Assembly (NCBI GenBank): GCA_036850595.1
Contig: CM072154.1
Coordinates: 15,011,330 to 15,075,329 of the forward strand
From: Rhyacichthys aspro
Taxonomy: Eukaryota; Chordata; Actinopteri; Gobiiformes; Rhyacichthyidae
Length of the DNA: 64,000 bases
Direction of reading: 5' to 3'
The notes below the pieces were generated by a model that saw only the letters and a list, made by a program, of their open reading frames with translations, was not told the DNA's origin and made no database searches. The position numbers and the translations under genes were made by a program. Below, piece after piece: positions 56,101 to 64,000 of this stretch (positions are counted from its first letter, which is position 1; each line of letters starts with the position of its first letter).

Positions 56101-56147
56101 AGGAAGGAGCCAAAGAGCCTGACCTGGTGTTATCTTCCAGCAGCTAA
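47164..56147 (+). CDS. cttnbp2nl: CTTNBP2 N-terminal-like protein
   Basis: Coding exons are 47,164-47,262, 53,201-53,452, 53,929-54,036 and 54,867-56,147. Each is bounded by GT/AG sites in phase 0, giving 579 aa (human about 640). Residues 1-117 match the CortBP2-type N-terminal domain: the start MNVEALSRAELLTLLSILEG, then ERYGQYDLSDPFLALQRD, then MQERMMGQLAAAESRHKR. Residues ~118-290 are a continuous Glu/Lys/Gln coiled coil. From ~360 the chain is Ser/Pro-rich and probably disordered. It keeps the conserved blocks SSYQAGVNQRFQAARHKFQ and AKQLARNTVTQVLSRF, and a proline motif PPPVPPKRP at ~526-534. Family members join STRIPAK (striatin-PP2A) complexes and associate with cortactin and stress fibres, which is known biology and not visible here. 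The last exon carries most of the protein. Three of the four boundaries and all homology blocks agree, so identity is secure; whether this is the a or b teleost duplicate is not. Confidence 0.95.
47263..53200 (+). other. cttnbp2nl intron after the first coding exon
   Basis: A 5.9-kb phase-0 intron with donor CGG/GTGAGT and acceptor TTTAG/GCC. It contains a decayed SINE fragment at about 51,507-51,665. Open frames on both strands at 51,750-52,576 have no splice sites in phase with the gene and no resemblance to known proteins. Nothing else recognised. Confidence 0.7.
51507..51665 (+). mobile_element. Decayed SINE fragment
   Basis: It retains a degenerate tRNA-like head (GGCGGCAGAGTGGGTAGC), then 'tctgtgtggggtttgcatg' and an 'aaagacatgcaggtaaaggtgaatg' type central block, as in the other SINE copies but heavily mutated and without the 3' tail. 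I find no clear target-site duplication. It lies in the sense direction within the cttnbp2nl intron. Confidence 0.65.
54801..54814 (-). promoter_or_regulatory. CTCF-like motif in the last cttnbp2nl intron
   Basis: The minus strand reads CCACCAGGAGGCAG, close to the CTCF core. It lies about 50 bp upstream of the final exon. Motif match only; occupancy is unknown. Confidence 0.3.
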
Positions 56148-56537
56148 CAGCTAACAAACATGTTTACATTTACTTTACACCTAAACCATTTTATAGCACA
56201 CATATTTTGTTAAAAAAAAACCTGACCAGTTATGTTGGTTGTGCTTTTACATCTGCACCACAACTGGAACAAAAAATAGAAAATGTAAATGAGAAAATTA
56301 TAACAAAAATAAATTAAAGACCAAATTAGATACAAGATTTAAAATCAAGGGCAGTATTTCATGTCATATCACTGCTCCAAATTCCTAAAAGTGTCAGAAT
56401 GAAATTCTGTTGAAATTGACAGTATACTCTTTACTGTACACACTTCCTGTCTTAATGCTAAAACTGCAAGTCCTTTTGATCAAGCACAATAAGCTGTGTA
56501 GAGAATAAAAATGAGGGTAGTAAATATTTAGTAAATC

Positions 56538-56550
56538 ATATTTAACACTA
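56538..56550 (+). repeat. Left target-site duplication of SINE copy 4
   Basis: ATATTTAACACTA, repeated exactly at 56,804-56,816. Confidence 0.85.
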
Positions 56551-56803
56551 ATGCTCCTGCCTCACAGCAGGACCGGGCCCCTGGCAAGGGCCTTTCTGTG
56601 TGGAGTCTGCACCATGCTGCTGAGTTCTTTCCGAGTTCTCTGGCTTCCTCCCTCCATCCAAAGACATGCATGTATAGGTGATCTGGTAATTCTAAATTGC
56701 CCCAAGTGAATGAATGTGAAAAGATGTGAGTGGCCCTGGGTAATGGCCTGTTCAGGCCCACAGCTCCTGGTATAGGCGGTAGATGATGAATGAATGAAAA
56801 TGA
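56551..56803 (+). mobile_element. SINE copy within the cttnbp2nl 3' region
   Basis: It starts inside the tRNA-like head ('atgctcctgcctcacagcag') and continues through 'tttctgtgtggagtctgca', the 'cctccatccaaagacatgcatgtatagg' type central block and the 'taggcggtagatgatgaatgaatg' type tail. Exact 13-bp direct repeats flank it. Much less of the tail is present than in the copy at 25,374, so this is a shorter or internally deleted member. It is in the sense direction relative to cttnbp2nl. Confidence 0.85.
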
Positions 56804-56816
56804 ATATTTAACACTA
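56804..56816 (+). repeat. Right target-site duplication of SINE copy 4
   Basis: Exact 13-bp match to 56,538-56,550. Confidence 0.85.
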
Positions 56817-57276
56817 GTCACGTGGAACATGTGTTTCATCCTGCTATTATCAGCACACTGAACCTATAGAGTGCTACACTACACTACATGTAATGTATGT
56901 CTACAATTTCAAATGTTCTTTTTCTCAGGTTCAGTTCTTCATCCTACCCAAGAGGGATGTGTCATGTGTTTTCATGGAAAGTCACACATAAAAGTAATGC
57001 AGAATGTTAATGTTTCTACTGTAATACTTATTGTCACATAATGATCATATATTGCCTGTTTAAATGTAGCCCTTAGATGTTGTGTAATTTTTATTTTTAT
57101 TTAGTTCTAACTGTGGATCTACACTACTCTACTCCTCTTTGTTTTTTTAACCATTACTACACCACACCATCTTGTGTTTAAATAAATTGCCTCTGCCTTA
57201 AAACGCTAATCATTTTCTGATAGAAAGTTAAGATTGGTCTTCTTTTTAACTACAAAATCAAAACAAAGAAGTTGAA

Positions 57277-58417
57277 TTTATTTATTCATATAACAGAATG
57301 GGGCAGTACAGACGTTTATAACTGATCAGCACAGTATAGTGTGTATGTATAGTGTGGGTTAAACACAGCACATGGTACAGCTAGTAATTAACTGAGTCAG
57401 TCTACTAAGGTGTCATGTCACATACTTTATGACCTGGCCTCATGTGAACATATATTGTATATGAACTTGCTTCACATGGCAACAGCTTTGTATCCACTTG
57501 GTGAGATGACCAATGCACAAACTGTTTTACTGTTAAGTGCAATACTCTAGGACTCCTAAAAAATACAGCATATTAAAATAGAATTTGCATACATGAGTGG
57601 GTGGATAGAGGTCTTTACCATAGGAAAGAGATTTTGGCAATTGGTTAATAAGTGTTTCCTTTGACAAAGGAAAAAAAAACTTTAAAGTAATGAAGGTGTT
57701 GGTAGAAGTGCATAAGTTGCTTTGTCTCATTTCGTTGACATGGTTGGAAACAGTACATCAGTGGAGTGCAACAGAAAACAAGTAAACATTTCACTAGCCA
57801 ACATTCATCTGGGTCAGCAGTGTAGGGACAGAACTACAGTAGGCTAAGGATTGTGCTACTGCTAAATGTGTAAATAACAGTCAGCTGTTTTAATAATGTA
57901 AAACTCCTTCCATTCATCTTATGGAACCAGTTAAAATTACAGGACTATTTTGTGTTATGTCAACTGTATTGACAACCTAACTTGACCTGATATGTAAGAC
58001 TGTGCTTTGGTTCATTCATTAGCTACTTGTTCAGATCTGCCTCTTGTAATCTGTTCTCTGACTTTTATATGAATTGGTGTATCAATTGACACCCAAGTCA
58101 TATTTACATATTGACATTTAAGAATCTGAATACAAGATGTAACCATTTCAGGCAACCATCCTGAGCACTGCCATACAGACTGACCCATCACATGACAGAA
58201 GTAACCGTGCTCTCCAAACCATACTTATCTCCTTAATGTCATCCTCTCTATAGCAGATGGAAACTTGTGCTTAACAGTCAGTAAATCTTTGTTTTTGTTT
58301 CTTTGTTTTTACAGTTTCTTGCCCCATACTGAGATAGTTTAGCTTTGGTTAGTCCTTACGCATATTTCTGTGGTTTGTGATCCCAGAGAGTCTTCTTTAG
58401 GGTTCCTGGCCTTCCAA
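57277..58417 (-). other. capza1 3' UTR region
   Basis: Downstream (leftward) of the capza1 stop. Minus-strand poly(A) signal candidates are ATTAAA at 57,888-57,893 and overlapping AATAAA at 57,277-57,282 and 57,281-57,286. The distal candidate lies only about 90 bp from the distal plus-strand signal of cttnbp2nl, so the two convergent genes end almost back to back. Confidence 0.45.
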
Positions 58418-60851
<2,434 letters not shown>

Positions 60852-61359
60852 CTTGGCTCTTTGTGACCCCACCCACTCCAGCTGACTGACACAACCTGCA
60901 AGCTTCTTCACAGCTTCATGTATTATCTAAATATTACGTTTGAAGAAAAGAAACAATGATAAATGATGAATAAATTAGCTAACTACTGATGGTAAAAAAA
61001 TACAATAACATAATCCTTAATCACAAGAGGGCGTGCGTACCTTTGTAAATTTGGGTTTTCCTGTTGGATTTGGTCTCTTGCAGAATAAAGGTCCTCACAT
61101 ATCACAAGCTAATAATACAACAATGAAACGCGTCGTTTTCGTCGGTGTTTACGCATTTCTATATTATGTAATGGACATTAGTTTAATTGTACTTATGCTG
61201 CAGTTTGTACTCGTTATCCGCATTTGTTTGGTCACTTTCGATTTAGCTTAAAAATATTTTATTTTAGAGTTCACAGGAAGCTGGAGTTGGCCTAATAGTG
61301 ACCTTTGTGCCTTGATTCTGCCGTTGACAGTAGCAGCTCTCTCATAGCGCTTCATAGCC
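60852..61359. promoter_or_regulatory. Shared upstream region of capza1 and apeh
   Basis: The start codons of capza1 (-) and apeh (+) are 508 bp apart, head-to-head, so this interval should hold both promoters and 5' UTRs. A GT/CACCC-type GACCCCACCCACTCC lies just upstream of capza1 (about 60,865-60,880). A CTCF-like CACAAGAGGGCG lies at 61,022-61,033. A 72-codon open frame at 61,033-61,251 is probably chance. Confidence 0.55.
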
Positions 61360-63871
61360 ATGGACTCACCGGTATGATGACCAACTAAATTAACTTTTAT
61401 AGCATCTCCATTGTGAGCCGACTTTAGATCAAATACATTGCATTACTTAGTTAGCCTAAATGACGTTGTTACCTTGAACGCTAAGTAAATAAGCGCTAGC
61501 CACAAGTCAAGCTAGCGGGTAGATCTGCTGTCGTAGTTATTGTTCCTACAGGAAGTTCCTGTGTTACTTGTTACATATTTTGCTCTCCACGAAGTATATC
61601 TTTCTGTTTCATTCTTGTTCTTGTGTTTCCTTTCTTGTATTTGAATTTGCACTAAAAAAACGTTAACGGGGCAAGGCTAGCTAGTTTTTATGGTTCGAAA
61701 ATGAATCGAGCTTTGTTTGTTGTGAAGCAGTTTGTGCCATTACGCCGTTCTTTTAGCTATTCTGCTGCGTGTTGTCAGGTAATTAAAAATCCTGAAGAAA
61801 TTGCCAGACTTTACAGAGAGCTCAGTCTCTTCCCCTCCTTGACCAGAGCAGATGTGGGACCAGTTATCACCTCTCAATACGGGGGCAAATACAGCAACAT
61901 CTATACAGGTTTGTTATCATGTTATGGTAATGACATGGTTTACGTTTTACAATTTAAACTGAAAGAAAATGCCCCTTGTTTCTGCAGAATGGAGTCAGCG
62001 TGACTTGGAAAGGAATGACAATGTCAAGTTTTGCCGACAATACATAGTATTTCACGATGACAAATCTGTGGTGTACTCTGGCGCATCTGGGAACTGCACT
62101 GAGATAAAAGGAGAGTATGTAATAGTTGTTTATTTGCATCTAGATTTGGAAGATATTTAATTATATAGCTGTTTTCCCAATGATCAAATCACTAATGCTG
62201 TTCTGAAATATGATAACCAGGGTTCTAAGTAGAGATTCCCCTTCAGGAGAAATGAAAGCTGTTGTCAGAGAATGCACCATCAAAGGAGAGGACAAACAAT
62301 TTTTGGAGGTGAGTCTCAGTGTGTCGCTGACACAAATCTACCTATAAAAAGTCACCCAAAATACTTTAGGGATCTTATATTCTCTTCTCTTAATCACTTT
62401 GGTTTTATAGATCTGGAGTAAGAACATCAAAATGAAAAGTATCAACCTAACAGCCTTAAAGAAGCATGGAAAAGTTTATGAAGACGGTGTGTTATTTGTA
62501 TTAAATATAAATCCAGTGTTTATACGCTTGTGTACTGTACATTGTCACCAAAGCTGTTTTTTATTCCTTTAGAGCAGTTTGGGTGTCTGGTTTGGTCTCA
62601 CTCAGAAACCCATCTTTTATATGTGGCAGAGAAGAAAAGACCAAAAGCTGAGTCCTTTTTCCAGGTTTGTATGTAATGATTGCTTAAACAACAGATCATA
62701 AAGCTATTTAACACATGCACACACAACATGCACAATGTGCTGATGACAGATTAGCACATTGTGTTTTAATTATTCTAAACCATTTTTGTTTTAAAGACCA
62801 AGCTTAACAAAACACAATAGAAACATAATAGAAATTCTATGTAATTGTATAAAACATGGCAAAGTTTTTAATAGGTCACATAATATTGAAAGAAAATACA
62901 CAATGGCACAACCTTTCGGTTGCACTTAAGTTTGAAACTATCAGTGTTTTCTCTTATAGACAGAGTCACCAGAGTTGTCTTCTATTGGGGATGAGGATGA
63001 ATCTCTGAGATTAGACAAAAAGGACACTGTTAAAGTAAGTGCAGTCTTAGAGTGATTTATTGTCACAATTTATGTCACTTGACTGTTCTTTGTCTGTAAT
63101 ACCGTAATACCATAATACATCTTAACTTATTTGGTGTTTCATTCTGCCTTCTATTATTGTATATATCACTAATTCTGAGGATTTGAATTAATACCCTGTA
63201 GGGGGAGCAGTTCAACTTCTATGAAGACTGGGGAGAGGCACTGGTTGGTAAGAACAGTCCAGTGCTTTGTGTTTTAGACATTGAAGGTGACAATGTCTCT
63301 GTTTTGGAAGGAGTACCTGAAAATATCTCTCCTGGACAGGTTGGTTTGTTGTGGAAGATTATATTATAACACTTTTTGACATTTGAGCATCTCTAATAGC
63401 ATCTCTTAATGCCACTCATTTGCAGGCATTTTGGGCACCAGGTGACACAGGTGTAGTGTTTGTAGGCTGGTGGCATGATCCTTTCAGACTTGGCCTTAAA
63501 TACTGCCCAAACAGAAGGTGACTATTCTTCACAATGTTAAAAATGTAATCAGAATAAAAGCTGGCTTGTTAATATCATAATATTCTCCTATTTATTTTTT
63601 TTGCTTTTGTTAGGTCCTCTTTGTTCTATGTGGATCTAACGGGTGGGAAATGTGGTAAGTCATCACCAACAAATTTGTATATTTTCATTCTGTTTATATA
63701 TTCTTACATGTTGTCTTTACGACCTTGGTTATCTGGTTGTGCCCCACAGAGAAGTTGTCATCAGGCTCCGGTGCAGTGTGCTCCCCCAGGTTGAGCCCGG
63801 ATCAGTGTCGGATTGTGTACTTGGAGTGTTCTGTCTATGGACCACATATGCAGTGCAGCAAGCTCTGCATG
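61360..63871 (+). CDS. apeh: Acylamino-acid-releasing enzyme, N-terminal part (runs off window)
   Basis: Coding exons are 61,360-61,371, 61,779-61,908, 61,988-62,114, 62,221-62,308, 62,411-62,486, 62,573-62,664, 62,960-63,034, 63,202-63,339, 63,426-63,517, 63,614-63,654 and 63,750-63,871. All have GT/AG borders and joining phases, giving 331 aa so far of about 730 in human. The start ATG has G at -3 and G at +4 and encodes only MDSP before the first intron. Diagnostic runs include EWSQRDLERNDNVKFCRQY, HLLYVAEKKRPKAESFFQ, FWAPGDTGVVFVGWWHDPFR and SPRLSPDQCRIVYLE. This is the beta-propeller half of an S9C serine peptidase that removes N-acyl amino acids from peptides, normally a cytosolic tetramer. 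The Ser-Asp-His triad lies in the alpha/beta-hydrolase half beyond the window edge. An alternative in-frame start at 61,701 is described separately. Confidence 0.95.
61701..61778 (+). other. Possible alternative apeh first exon with presequence-like N-terminus
   Basis: An ATG with A at -3 opens a frame that runs without a stop for 26 codons straight through the acceptor at 61,778/61,779 into apeh exon 2 in the correct phase. The encoded leader (MNRALFVVKQFVPLRRSFSY, then SAACCQ) has four basic and no acidic residues and many hydrophobic/hydroxylated ones. RSF/S resembles a mitochondrial R-3 cleavage motif. A 4-codon uORF (61,690-61,704) overlaps its start by ATGA. The pyrimidine tract of the normal acceptor lies in the same bases, so the open frame may be chance. 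The leader may be used from an alternative promoter or a retained intron. Confidence 0.35.
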
Positions 63872-64000
63872 GTATATAGGCTATATGTATATAAATATAG
63901 CATTTATATAGCATTTATATTTGATGGCTTGTTTCCACTCCTCTGGTTCTTCATTTTGTTTCAAGCCATTTTTTTGTTTGCTGGTTTTAATATAGTACGA
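63872..64000 (+). other. Start of apeh intron 11, window edge
   Basis: Begins with the donor ATG/GTATAT after codon 331 in phase 0. It contains a short TA-rich stretch. The rest of the gene lies beyond the edge. Confidence 0.8.

Larger units (their letters stand above)
56148..57190 (+). other. cttnbp2nl 3' UTR region
   Basis: Follows the TAA at 56,145-56,147. Canonical AATAAA signals lie at 56,308-56,313, 56,504-56,509 and 57,181-57,186. If the most distal is used, the 3' UTR would include the SINE at 56,551-56,803. Which site is used cannot be read from the sequence. Confidence 0.5.

Noticed and set aside
61033..61251. 72-codon open frame between capza1 and apeh
   Set aside because: It lies in the divergent promoter interval, is hydrophobic through AT-rich composition and has no recognisable relative.

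Overview
The window looks like nuclear DNA of a teleost fish. It has AT-rich, intron-bearing vertebrate-style genes, proteins that align along their length with cttnbp2nl, capza1 and apeh, and several copies of a tRNA-derived fish SINE. I worked only by reading the sequence. Exon boundaries were placed by hand from GT/AG sites, reading phase and recalled vertebrate homologues.

Layout. Positions 1 to about 45,600 form a long left flank in which I find no convincing coding exon. It holds simple repeats, a full-length SINE (25,374-25,803) and a 5'-truncated SINE (44,653-44,779), both bounded by target-site duplications. It also holds a long inverted repeat (arms 40,292-40,739 and 42,087-42,541) around an assembly gap (41,988-42,086), with a 35-bp minisatellite and a CpG-rich promoter-like stretch between the arms. 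In human the gene beside CTTNBP2NL on this side is KCND3, so the flank may be regulatory or intergenic DNA of that block; nothing here proves it.

The gene-bearing part is 45,600-64,000. cttnbp2nl (+) has a CCAAT/GC-box promoter, a largely non-coding first exon and four further exons (579 aa from the usual start). capza1 (-), complete in ten coding exons (287 aa), converges on it. apeh (+) is head-to-head with capza1 and runs off the right edge after eleven coding exons (331 aa, about the first 45% of the enzyme). A SINE sits between the cttnbp2nl stop and its most distal poly(A) signal.

Functions. cttnbp2nl encodes a coiled-coil, STRIPAK/cortactin-associated protein. capza1 encodes the alpha subunit of the actin barbed-end capping protein. 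apeh encodes acylaminoacyl-peptidase, which removes N-acylated residues from peptides. The first two both touch actin biology, but their proximity is inherited synteny, not an operon. Human CTTNBP2NL and CAPZA1 are separated by WNT2B and ST7L; here those two are absent from the interval and capza1 is flipped, which points to a rearranged block.

The most interesting points are a possible alternative mitochondrial-type N-terminus for apeh, the gap-spanning inverted repeat with CpG-rich DNA inside, and an in-frame upstream ATG at the end of cttnbp2nl exon 1. I saw no evidence of a wholly new biological system.
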